This document shows, piece after piece, positions 36,783-46,003 of a stretch of 50,378 nucleotides of DNA. The notes beneath the pieces were generated by a model. It was not told the origin of the DNA. It saw only the letters and a program-made list of their open reading frames with translations, and did not search any database. The DNA is from Acidimicrobiaceae bacterium. Lineage in GTDB: Bacteria > Actinomycetota > Acidimicrobiia > Acidimicrobiales > Palsa-688. Every line of letters starts with the position of its first letter. Position 1 is the first letter of the stretch. The stretch lies in contig PMHH01000113.1 of NCBI GenBank assembly GCA_003156595.1, forward strand, positions 1-50,378. Direction: 5' to 3'. A program made the position numbers and the translations under genes.

Positions 36783-37724
36783 CTAGCTGTTGAACATCAG
36801 CGCGTTGAACGCTTCCTTCTTGGCCATCGTGGTGCCGTCTTCGTTGAAGATGACGATCTGCCCGCTGTTGAACCACACGCCGGTCTGCGACGTGTCGGAA
36901 GTCCCCCCGATTCCCTTGGGGTTCCAGTTGGGAGTCTCGAGCACGAACGCGTTGGCATCGCCGTTGGTGACCTCGTTGTTGATGTGGGTCGAATTCCCAC
37001 CGGTGTTGGTGCTCCTCGCGACCTGGGTGATCGCCTTGCCCCCGCCGGTGGCGGTGGTGCCGACCAGGATGTTGAACGACACCCCCACGGTCATCGGCGC
37101 GCCGTCCTCGTTGAAGACCGCCCACTCGCCGGCGGTGGTGTTGTAGGAGACCCCGATCGGGTGGTTGTTGTACATAGTGCCGGTACCGATGGTCTGCGTG
37201 GCCTGCAGGATGGCGTCGGGGTTGTTGTTGGTGGCCGGGTTGTCGATGAGGGTGGAGGTGCTGTCGGTGCCCCCGATGCTCTCGCTTGTTGCCGTCACCA
37301 CGAAGGCGTTGGCATCGGCAACCGGTTCGACGAGCACGTTGAACGCAGCGTCGGTCGGCATGGCCGACTCGTTCTCGTTGAAGATCCCCCACTCGTCGTT
37401 GGTCCCGTAGAACACCCCGATGGGGGATGTGTCGACGACGCAGCTGCTCCCTCCGTTGATGCACACACCGCCCGGGCTGTAGTTCGGCGTCACGAACAGA
37501 AGCGCGTCGGGGTAACCATTGGTGGCGCCATTCTTGATGTACGTAGCGCTGGTGTCGTTGTTCGACGTTCTCGAGACCTGGATAAAGTGCGACGCCTGGG
37601 TATCAGCGTTGGCTGCGGCGGCCGGCAGGACGGTCACGGCAAGTGCGACCGAGATGCCTACGGCGCCGGCCCATCGGCGTGACCTGCCATTTCGTTCGCG
37701 CACACCGTTCTGGTCGACAGTCAT
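36783..37724 (-). CDS. Secreted protein with three about 80-aa repeats
   Basis: Signal peptide WAGAVGISVALAVTVLPAAAANADT; repeats containing (N)xxPIGVxYNxxxxEWxxFNEDxxxMxxxxxFNxLV at three positions. Confidence 0.75.
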   Translation of the reverse strand: MTVDQNGVRERNGRSRRWAGAVGISVALAVTVLPAAAANADTQASHFIQVSRTSNNDTSATYIKNGATNGYPDALLFVTPNYSPGGVCINGGSSCVVDTSPIGVFYGTNDEWGIFNENESAMPTDAAFNVLVEPVADANAFVVTATSESIGGTDSTSTLIDNPATNNNPDAILQATQTIGTGTMYNNHPIGVSYNTTAGEWAVFNEDGAPMTVGVSFNILVGTTATGGGKAITQVARSTNTGGNSTHINNEVTNGDANAFVLETPNWNPKGIGGTSDTSQTGVWFNSGQIVIFNEDGTTMAKKEAFNALMFNS

Positions 37725-37857
37725 TGTGTTACCACCTTCCCGATTGCGCAGGGGTCCCCTATGGCCCGTGTCCTGCCCCGACAGTCGCCGGAGAACGATC
37801 TCCGAACGCTTCGCGACCGTAGTCACTGATCCGGCGACTTGCAACCATCTCGGTCGT

Positions 37858-38229
37858 ATGCTCTCATTCAGCGGCAAACCCTCGTCGTGGGTGGTGTACT
37901 ACTGGGTAGCCACCCCGCAGTCCGGTGGCGTCACCCAAGCCCGACGACTCGACCAACTACCGGCGAGACTCGCTGAGGTCATCCACCTCATGACCGGCAT
38001 CGACGTCGACCCCTCCGACATCGACTTGGACATCCGCTACGACGACGACATCGGCCGCCAGACCGCGGAGCTCCGCGAACGACGGGCCGATCTCGAAGCC
38101 TCAGAGAAAGAACTCGCCACGCTCACCGCCGCAACCGCCCGAGCCTTGCGCACACGCGGGATGGACCTCCGCGACATCGGCACCCTAACCGGCGTCTCCT
38201 ACCAAAGGGTCCACCAACTGGTCAGGTAG
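37858..38229 (+). CDS. Small helix-turn-helix protein, possibly HicB-like/antitoxin-like
   Basis: C-term ATARALRTRGMDLRDIGTLTGVSYQRVHQLVR looks like an HTH; acidic N-terminal half. Confidence 0.55.
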   Translation: MLSFSGKPSSWVVYYWVATPQSGGVTQARRLDQLPARLAEVIHLMTGIDVDPSDIDLDIRYDDDIGRQTAELRERRADLEASEKELATLTAATARALRTRGMDLRDIGTLTGVSYQRVHQLVR

Positions 38230-38239
38230 GCCTGGTTAC

Positions 38240-39559
38240 CTCCTCTGCGAGAATAGGCAAAGACCCCCGTGCAATCGACGGTGGGACATCGTCGCGGCTT
38301 GAACGTCGGGCACAGGGTCCAGCAGGTTGAGTCCGGAGTCTCCCTCACCTGGAAGAGCTGCTGGCGGTCGGGTTGGTCGTGGGCGGCGGCGTGGTCACGC
38401 TGTCTTTGGAGAGTGGGCAGGAACTCGATGTCGGTTTGGAAGAACCCGCAGCCTTCGCAGACCGACTCGAAGTGGCAGTCGAGTTCTTTTGGGTCTGGTG
38501 CACCAGCCGTTGCCGAGCATCCGGCGATACTCGAGACGAAGCCGTCGCATGGCCGGTGTTTCTTGGTCGTCGTCGGGATCGGCGTAGAGGGCGTCGACCT
38601 TGTCGGAGACCATCTGGAACTGGTCGGCAACGACCCGGTTGGAGATGCGGGCGTAGGCCATGGTCATCCTCAGGTTCCGATGGCCGAGCAGCTCGGCGAC
38701 GGCTTCGAGGCGCATGCCCCGGTTGATGGCCTGGGTGGCCAGGGTGTAGCGCAGCTGGTGGGGACGGACGTGTCCGACACCGGCTTTGCGTCCGACCCGA
38801 CGCACCAAACGAGCGACGGCGTGGTCGGTCCAAAGCGACTCCGGCGGCGGTAATCAACCTGGTGCTGTGATGGTGGTGCTGCTGCGAGGCGTCGAGCAGT
38901 TCGATCAGGCGGGGGTGGAGCGGGATGTAGCGGTCGTTGCGGAGCTTGCCGATCGGGACGCGTAGCCACCACGCTCCTGACCGGCACGACACCGTGTCGG
39001 CGGGAAGGTCGCAGAGTTCGCTGACGCGCATGGCGGTGCGGGCCAGCATCTCCACGCACAGCCGGGTGAGCGGATCGGTCTCAGCGCGGGCGGCGGCCAG
39101 GAAACGGGATGCGGCTGCGTCGTCGAGGGCTTTGGGCAACGGTTCGGGCACCGGCGGCATGTCGGTCCCGTAAACCCGGGCCCGGGCGGGGGTGTCGTCC
39201 CAGCCCCACTCGACGGTGCGGTCGAAGAACACTTTGAGCAGTCCTAGATGGGCCCGCAAAGTGTTCGCCTTCAACGGTCCCCGCGCGGTGCGCCGGGCGG
39301 CCAAGGCCAGCTTGAACGACTCGATGTGGGTCCGCTCAATGTCCGCGAAGCAGGCCACGTCGGGATGGTTGGACAGCAGATGCTGGCAGAACCCGGCCAG
39401 GACCTGCTCGGTCTTGATGACAGTATTGGGCCGCAAGGAGATCTCGATCTGATCCAAGAAACGGCAAGCGGTGGCCGCCAACTGGGGCCGCACCCCGGCG
39501 ATCGGCTCCCATCCGGGCCGGACCGAACCAGCACCATCAGGAACGAGGAGGTGGGTCAT
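38240..39559 (-). pseudogene. Tyrosine recombinase/integrase, frameshifted
   Basis: N-term MTHLLVPDGAGS...AMRVSELCDLPADTV; frame switch near 38850 to HVRPHQLRYTLATQAINRGMRLEAVAELLGHRNLRMTMAYARIS (R-HxxR-H-Y); second switch to ELDCHFESVCEGCGFFQTDIEFLPTLQRQRDHA. Confidence 0.82.
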
Positions 39560-39770
39560 CGGGCCACCGCCTGCAGCATGGACGCGTCGATCAGCGCGGC
39601 CGCTCGCTGGTATTCGTCGGCCAGCCAGTCATTCGATAGGTGCAGATACAGCCTGGTCGTCTCGATCGAGCGGTGCCCGGCCTGGGCCTGGATCGCTTCG
39701 AGTGCCATCCCGGCCTCTCGCAGCCGGGTGAAACCGTGGCGCCGGGTCTCGGTGTAGGTGGAGGCAGGGC
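39556..39770 (-). pseudogene. C-terminal remnant of a second tyrosine recombinase
   Basis: YTETRRHGFTRLREAGMALEAIQAQAGHRSIETTRLYLHLSNDWLADEYQRAAALIDASMLQAVAR*, whose TGA overlaps the next recombinase ATG (ATGA). Confidence 0.75.
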
Positions 39771-39774
39771 ACGC

Positions 39775-40608
39775 TCACGATGAGCTAGTCGGCGGTCTCC
39801 CTTGGCCGTAATCACCCTGGGTCCCGGGCGCTGACCACCCTTGTTGCCACAAGCGGGGGTCCTGCGGCGAGGGATGAGATGGTGTACTCACGGGCGGCTG
39901 CCAGTGCGATCCGCCAGGGTCCTTCTCGGTTAGCACGACGGTGCCTGCGACCTTGTCGTGCAGGCACTGGCTAGCGTCGTCCCACAGACACCACAGAGGG
40001 TCGAGGACCGAGGCGAAGGCGCAGATGTAGATGGCCCCTACACGGCCGAACGAGCGCCCTAGGCTCAAACGTGCGCCGTCCGGTGTCGCCGGCCGGATGC
40101 CCATCCACTTCTTGCCCAGGGTGCGCCCGTAACGGGCCGTCAAGCCGCCCTCGTAGAGAACGCTCACTAAGACGAAGAACAACGACCACAACGCAAAGGT
40201 CCCGAAGAAACCAGAGAAGGCCTGATTCAGCTGCTGCTGCGAGATGGTGGGATTCGGGTTCGCCGGCGTGGGTTGCGGCGGAATGAGATTGTGGGCTTGG
40301 TGGAAGAACCAAACGACCATGACCACGTAGAAGGCGATGTACAAGGGCGACAGTACAACGAAGTCGAGCAGACGAGCCGCCAAGCGAGAACCTGGACTGG
40401 CTACTGACCCCGGGCCGTAGCGCGGGAGGCCGAACCTCGCCCCCTTCCACATTCCGTAGCGCGGGTCCGGATACCAGTTCATCGGTCCGGGAGCGCCGGC
40501 TGTCGACCAGGCGGTCCAGGCAGTGCCGTCGAAGTACCGCTGCCCCCCAGACCCGGCCGGATCCGGATACCACCCCGGAGGGGTTCCCGTACGCCATCCC
40601 TCCATCAT
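39775..40608 (-). CDS. DUF2510 - RDD family membrane protein
   Basis: PPGWYPDPAGSGGQRYFDGTAWTAW (DUF2510); SRLAARLLDFVVLSPLYIAFYVVMVVWFF...GGLTARYGRTLGKKWMGIRP (RDD). Confidence 0.85.
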   Translation of the reverse strand: MMEGWRTGTPPGWYPDPAGSGGQRYFDGTAWTAWSTAGAPGPMNWYPDPRYGMWKGARFGLPRYGPGSVASPGSRLAARLLDFVVLSPLYIAFYVVMVVWFFHQAHNLIPPQPTPANPNPTISQQQLNQAFSGFFGTFALWSLFFVLVSVLYEGGLTARYGRTLGKKWMGIRPATPDGARLSLGRSFGRVGAIYICAFASVLDPLWCLWDDASQCLHDKVAGTVVLTEKDPGGSHWQPPVSTPSHPSPQDPRLWQQGWSAPGTQGDYGQGRPPTSSS

Positions 40609-40959
40609 TCCTGATCGAAAGGACCGACGATGGACCCATATGGACACGACTCGGGAGCGGCGCCCGAGATCTACCGTTATGGGTCGATGAACTCGAAGAG
40701 ATACTCGTGGAGCCCATCGCCGACGAGATGTCCGTCGTTGCCTGTCAGGAAGACTGCTCGCCCCTCGTCGGACAGCGTTGTGCCGCCATCGAGGATCACC
40801 AAAATGGAGTGGGCGAGACCGGTCAATGCCACGGCCATAGCTTGACTCATCCGTCGACCTCTGGCGCCGCTCGAAGCCGCCCAGAGCGATTCCGTCGTCG
40901 TCCCTTGCAGCCACATGGTCGGGGGAGGGTGCGGGAGCCTTTGTTGTTATGCAGCAGGC

Positions 40960-41181
40960 TTAGGCTGGCTTCGAGTCGTCCTCTACGACAACCACCTGCT
41001 CCTCGCTAAAAGGGATCTCCGGGTAGCCGTCTACTCGCACGACCTCTCGTCCCCAGGCCACCTGGACGCCGCGGAATACTCGTCCGTCGGCCAACGTGAC
41101 CCTCACCGTCTGGACCCCGTAGTGCGTCTCCGGGAAGGTGCCGACCTGCTCTCTGGTCGCTTCTGGGAGGTAGACAGCCAC
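40960..41181 (-). CDS. Conserved hypothetical protein, 73 aa
   Basis: MAVYLPEATREQVGTFPETHYGVQTVRVTLADGRVFRGVQVAWGREVVRVDGYPEIPFSEEQVVVVEDD; consistent coding composition. Confidence 0.5.
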   Translation of the reverse strand: MAVYLPEATREQVGTFPETHYGVQTVRVTLADGRVFRGVQVAWGREVVRVDGYPEIPFSEEQVVVVEDDSKPA

Positions 41182-41284
41182 GCGTTGAGGGTAGCCACAC
41201 GAGTGCCGATTCGGTATCTGTCAAGGGGCTCGGCTACTCCCAGGTAGATAGCGCCTTACAGAATATTCGGCGGCCGTTGATAGG

Positions 41285-41653
41285 TCAGCCGTGGCGGCGG
41301 CGTAGTAGTCGGATGATATCCTCTTCAACGTCGAGGCCGGAGGCGGCTTTGACCAGGAGCGCCGCAAACTCTCGGTCATCGGCAGGCAGGAAAGCAGCGC
41401 CGTCTTCATCGTTGCGGTCCAAGACCCACTTGGCTAGCAGGAATGCTGTCCGCTTGTTGCCTTCGCCGAACGCCTGGGGCCTCGCCACCCGAAAAGCAAC
41501 GACCGCCGCCGCGGTGATCGGGTCATCGATGCTGCCGATGGCGTCGAGAGCCCGTTGCAGCCGGTCGAGCTCGTCCGGCTCGTCAAACCACTCATCGTCA
41601 TGGCGAACGAGACGATTGATTGCGACGGCCAGTTCAAGGCTCGGTCGTCTCAA
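41285..41653 (-). CDS. Fic/Doc (death-on-curing) family toxin-like protein, variant Fic motif
   Basis: ARPQAFGEGNKRTAFLLAKWVLDRNDEDGAAF; Fic core HxFx(D/E)GNxR is QAFGEGNKR here. TTG start. Confidence 0.8.
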   Translation of the reverse strand: MRRPSLELAVAINRLVRHDDEWFDEPDELDRLQRALDAIGSIDDPITAAAVVAFRVARPQAFGEGNKRTAFLLAKWVLDRNDEDGAAFLPADDREFAALLVKAASGLDVEEDIIRLLRRRHG

Positions 41654-41775
41654 TGGTCGTGGAGGTAGGTGAGCAGCTCCCGGTAGGTATCCAACTGCTT
41701 TTCGAGCCAGGCGCGCTCCTCCGAGGGCAGGTCCTCAAGGACCCTCTCAGCCGCGACGTGCTCGGCCTGACTCAC
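41650..41775 (-). CDS. Putative 41-aa antitoxin partner of the Doc-like protein (not in ORF track)
   Basis: Hand-translated GTG start: (V/M)SQAEHVAAERVLEDLPSEERAWLEKQLDTYRELLTYLHDH*; stop overlaps the Doc start (TTGA). Confidence 0.6.
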   Translation of the reverse strand: MSQAEHVAAERVLEDLPSEERAWLEKQLDTYRELLTYLHDH

Positions 41776-41965
41776 ATCTCAAGAATACCGGGTCCAGGCG
41801 CCACCCGGCCTGAGGCCGGAACATTCTGGGCACAGCGCCCGACTGTTGCGGACGCGACCAACCCGTCCGAGATCGCCGACTCGGGGCGGTTGGGCAGTGG
41901 CAAGCCGTATTCGGATGCGCTCATGTTCTGTATCTGATACCTGGTCAGCCCGCGCTGACCGTGGA

Positions 41966-42460
41966 CTATTGATCGACCGTGAAGATCACGGAGCGACCGC
42001 GCGTGGCGGCCGTTCGCCAGAAGTCGGCAAGAGCTTCGAACCAGCCGGCTGTGTACTCCCGGTCTGTCTCTCCATACTCAGGGGCGTAATCGGTGGGGAC
42101 CTTGGTCGAGTACGCACGTCGAATCCAATCGGAGTCAATCTGCGAGACCGCTTCGGCCACTATTGAAACGTCGGCGGCCCTCGTGAGGCCCACAAAATAG
42201 TTGGTGCCGGCATGTAGCCCCTCTCGGCCGAACACAGCTGCGTTGAGTGGGTACTCGCCAGCATCGGGGTCGAGTGATCCATCCGTCAAACAGCGGTGGA
42301 TCGCGTCCCACGCCTTGTCAAGCTCGCACAGGTTGTCGCTGTCCCAGCGGTCTTCGATGACCTCGATCATGTAGTCAACGAGCGCGGGCGACCTGTCGCG
42401 CTCAAGGAGCGCAGCGAGATCTTCCTCCGTGATGGCGAACAGGACGGCACGACTGGGCAC
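41966..42460 (-). CDS. DUF1877 family protein
   Basis: FAITEEDLAALLERDRS...ELDKAWDAIHRCLTDGSLDPDAGEYPLNAAVFGREGLHAG. Confidence 0.78.
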   Translation of the reverse strand: MPSRAVLFAITEEDLAALLERDRSPALVDYMIEVIEDRWDSDNLCELDKAWDAIHRCLTDGSLDPDAGEYPLNAAVFGREGLHAGTNYFVGLTRAADVSIVAEAVSQIDSDWIRRAYSTKVPTDYAPEYGETDREYTAGWFEALADFWRTAATRGRSVIFTVDQ

Positions 42461-42698
42461 CAGGTGAGGGTACGCGGACTGCGTAAAGCTAGTGATTCTG
42501 CGCTGGGAACAAGCCGATCATCCGTCTCTGAGAGGCGTCCATGCCGATTCGGATCGGCTTCGGATTGGCACCCTAGAGCCTGTGGGCCGCTCCGGATAGA
42601 GCGTTACGTGCTCACGGCCTCCAGCGCTAGTTCTGGCCTGTTAGGTCCTGGTTGACGACGGAATGCTCGGACCCGACTTTGGGGGCGGGTATGTCGGC

Positions 42699-43523
42699 CT
42701 ACGAGATGGCAACGATCGGACGGGGAAGCGACGCGCTTGTCTCATCGCCGAAGAACTGTGCAGTGCCGAACTGATAGACCGAGCCGTTCGCGCCGGCCAG
42801 CCAGTAGCCGCCACGGCCAGGCGCCGCAATCCCCACGATGTCGGTTACACCGCGGCAACTCGCCTGCGCCCCGGAACAGGAGCCGTGGCGACGAACGTTA
42901 CCAAAAGCGAATACCTGCCCGGTCCTGCTGACGAGCCAGTATCCCCCGGTATCGGGGCTGGCGGCACCGACAATGTTGGTCAGACCGTGACAGGCCGAGC
43001 CTACCTGGCTGCAGCTGCCGTGACCTTTGGCGTCGCCAAAGGTGTAAACGGACCCATCAGCTCCCACGAGCCAGTAGCCCCCAGAGTCGGGACTCGGTAT
43101 GGCTACGATGTCGGTCGCTCGGGCCCCACCAAACGATCGGGCATCGCCGAATGAATAGACGGTGCCTGTCGAGGAAACCATCCAGTAGCCGCCGAAGTCT
43201 GCTGTGGCGGCCATTCCAACGATGTTGTCAACCTTGATTCCCCGCCCAGGTAGAGACCCGTACTTTTGTGCGCTGCCGAAGACGAAGATGCCACCGGTCG
43301 ACTGCACCATCCAGTAACCGTCCTGCGCTGAGGCCAGGCCCACGAAGTTGTAAACACGGAGGCCCAACCCAGGCGGGCTGGGGAAGCCGACCGACCCACG
43401 ATATGTGGCATGGAAGGCGTAAAGCGACCCGTCACCGCCCTCCAGCCGGTAGCCGGTCGAGGCGCTTGCCGCGGAGGATTGTCCGATCCCGACGATGCCG
43501 GTGGCGACGATCGATGCGAACAT
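42699..43523 (-). CDS. Secreted repeat protein with GYWLV/FGDA repeats (same repeat family as 19639-22455)
   Basis: GGYWMVSSTGTVYSFGDARSFGG, GGYWLVGADGSVYTFGDAKGHGS, GGYWLVSRTGQVFAFGNVRRHGS, GGYWLAGANGSVYQFGTAQFFG; signal peptide-like N-term. Confidence 0.8.
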   Translation of the reverse strand: MFASIVATGIVGIGQSSAASASTGYRLEGGDGSLYAFHATYRGSVGFPSPPGLGLRVYNFVGLASAQDGYWMVQSTGGIFVFGSAQKYGSLPGRGIKVDNIVGMAATADFGGYWMVSSTGTVYSFGDARSFGGARATDIVAIPSPDSGGYWLVGADGSVYTFGDAKGHGSCSQVGSACHGLTNIVGAASPDTGGYWLVSRTGQVFAFGNVRRHGSCSGAQASCRGVTDIVGIAAPGRGGYWLAGANGSVYQFGTAQFFGDETSASLPRPIVAIS

Positions 43524-43919
43524 GAGGACGACCGCGATCTCGGCTCGACGCCACCTTCCCCTCGATCGCTTAGGCCCGTACCGATCCGTCCGTCGGCTGA
43601 ACCCTATCTCTCACCTCCCGCGGGCTAATCTCGCAAACCCTGTATACATCCCGGCCATTAACTAGCTCAAGACGATCTCTCTGATCGGCCTGTCCTATGT
43701 GTTGGGTTGCTCCATGTCAAGGAGCGCTGACCGAGACTCTGCAAGCAGAGCATCGAGGAAGTCAGCAGCCGGGCGACTTAGGGCAGCACACTCACCATCT
43801 TGAGTACGACTTCTGTGGGATGGGGGGGTCCGATCGGGCTGCCCTCGGTGGATGCGTCCAAGGTTTCGGCTGTCTTGAGCGATAGCACCGAGCACCTCGC
43901 CTACGGCGATGTAGTCCGG

Positions 43920-44380
43920 TTATCCGAGGCTTACGTCGCCTGAGATTCGTTCGAGGGCGGCTTCGACCACCTGACCGAAGTCCCTGTTGATACCGTAAGC
44001 CCCCGCCACCGTACCGATGGGATCTGCTAACTGAGTCAGGAGAGCGAGGGCCTCGACGCCTCCTTCGGACCGGTGGCCACGACGCCGACTCGGTCATCTG
44101 TGACCAGCGTGGCGAATCACTTCACCACGGGACAGGCCGAGCAGATCGACGACGGTGCGCTCATCGATCGTCGACCCCTCGCGTCGGCGGCCGCTCCGAA
44201 CATGCGGCCCGGATCGTCGAGGAAACCCGTTGAAAGTTCTGCTCGCCTCGGTCCGGACCCAGCCTGGAGACCGACATGCCCGTGGCCGATTCGGTCGCGA
44301 GACTCGTCGGTGAGGGCCCAGGGGTGGGCACGGTCCGCACGCGCGTTCGGCGCTCCTCGCGGGAGCGGCGGCGGGAGACA
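43920..44380 (-). pseudogene. Possible degraded CDS with in-frame stop
   Basis: ERTVVDLLGLSRGEVIRHAGHR*PSRRRGHRSEGGVEALALLTQLADPIGTVAGAYGINRDFGQVVEAALERISGDVSLG*. Confidence 0.3.
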
Positions 44381-44471
44381 AAGGGAGCTTGAGGGTCTGG
44401 CTAAGTGCTAGCGTTAATCAAGGTTACGGGGCTATCCTTTGATAAGTGGCGGACTTGGGAAAGGATCGTTG

Positions 44472-45584
44472 ATGGATACGGTCACCGTCACTTGGAACGG
44501 TCTCCAAGTCGAGGCCGTTGATCCGCCTCTGATAGCTGACTGGGACCCGGCCCTGTCCGCTGCCACAGTGAGGTCGACCGAACGCGCCGCCGGAGCGATT
44601 CTACGTTTCGGTGATCGAAGCGCCGGACCCGCCGAGGTCATCGCCCGCCTCCTGCTGCGAGCCGAGGGTTTGGCGTCGAGCGCCATCGAGGGGCTCCGTG
44701 CCACGGCGGCCGACGTCGCCTTCGCCGAGGCCACCGAAGAGGACCAGAGCATCGCCGCCTGGGTAGCAGACAACCTGGCCGTGGTCGCGCAGGCGCTATC
44801 AACCCCGGCGCCGCTCACACTGGAGGTGTTGCTCGACTGGCACACCCGACTGATGGAGCACAGCCCCAGCATCGCCGACCACCACATCGGTGCCTGGCGT
44901 GGCGTGCTCGGATGGGTCGGGGGTCAGAACCCCAAGCTGGCTGCTCATGTTGCGGCGCCTGCCGAGACCATCCCGAAGCTAATGGCCGATCTCGTCGTCT
45001 TCAGCAACCGGGGTGATCTTGATCCGATCACCCAGGCGGCCATCGCCCACGCCCAGTTCGAGACCATCCATCCCTTCGCTGACGGCAATGGGCGGATAGG
45101 CAGGGTCCTCATCGGCTGGATAGTCAAGACCCGGCTCGGGATCGCGGTTCCCCCGCCGGTATCGCTCCAGATCGCCAGGGACATCGGCGGTTACCAGGCC
45201 GGCCTGACGCTCTACCGCGAGGAGATGGTCGAACATTGGGTCCGCTGGTTCGCCGAGGCCATGGAGAGATCCGCAGAAGACTCCAACATCGTCATGGGAC
45301 TGATCGAGGACATCCAGGCCGCGTGGCGTGAACAGGCGAAGGATCTACGCTCCGACTCGGCAGGGCGGAGACTCGTCGAGCACTTACCCTCCATACCGGT
45401 CGTATCCGCCGCCATGGCGGCAAAGGCCCTGGGCGTCAGCAATCAGGCAGCCAGGTTGGGCCTCGAAGCTCTCGCCGCTCGCGGGATCGTGAACGAACTG
45501 GAGAGAATATCGGCCACTACAGGCAGGCCAACCCGATGGTGGGCGGCAGAACAACTCCTCGACGTGATCGGCCGACCCCGCTAA
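44472..45584 (+). CDS. Fic family protein with intact Fic motif and N-terminal inhibitory motif
   Basis: HPFADGNGRIGR; SSAIEG fits (S/T)xxxE(G/N) inhibitory helix; C-term winged-helix-like. Confidence 0.93.
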   Translation: MDTVTVTWNGLQVEAVDPPLIADWDPALSAATVRSTERAAGAILRFGDRSAGPAEVIARLLLRAEGLASSAIEGLRATAADVAFAEATEEDQSIAAWVADNLAVVAQALSTPAPLTLEVLLDWHTRLMEHSPSIADHHIGAWRGVLGWVGGQNPKLAAHVAAPAETIPKLMADLVVFSNRGDLDPITQAAIAHAQFETIHPFADGNGRIGRVLIGWIVKTRLGIAVPPPVSLQIARDIGGYQAGLTLYREEMVEHWVRWFAEAMERSAEDSNIVMGLIEDIQAAWREQAKDLRSDSAGRRLVEHLPSIPVVSAAMAAKALGVSNQAARLGLEALAARGIVNELERISATTGRPTRWWAAEQLLDVIGRPR

Positions 45585-45811
45585 TCCACCCGAGCAATCA
45601 GGATGAGCAGACCGCTAGGAAATCCTTGGCAACCAGATCGTGCATGATTGTTGAGGCTTGGGGTCGGAACATTCGGCACCTCCTGTGGCCAGGCGAGCGA
45701 GGTCCGACAACTCGCCCAGTACGCCGAATCCGTATCAATCCTTGCGCACGCAACTACGGTCCGGGCCGATGTTCTGCGCCGTAAGCGATCTCGTCCGAGC
45801 CCCCCGTTACG

Positions 45812-46003
45812 ATGGAAGACGTGGCTCGCCATGCATCAGACCTTCCCAGCGATCCAGCCGTCGTTGTCACCAACCCCGACGATGACGTGACGGCTGACAC
45901 CTTCCGCGCCTGGCTGGACCGTCGGCACGCCGCCGAGCCAGCCTCTCCCGGGGTTCGCGCTGCTGACACTTTGGCTGAACTTCGCGCCCTCGACGAGGCG
46001 TGA
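45812..46003 (+). CDS. VapB-like antitoxin
   Basis: 63-aa ORF directly upstream of a PIN-domain toxin with 4-nt GTGA overlap. Confidence 0.6.
   Translation: MEDVARHASDLPSDPAVVVTNPDDDVTADTFRAWLDRRHAAEPASPGVRAADTLAELRALDEA

Noticed and set aside
36649-37464. 271-aa minus-strand ORF (HQRREQLRRRHIP...)
   Set aside because: Arg/His-rich alternative frame of the secreted three-repeat protein.
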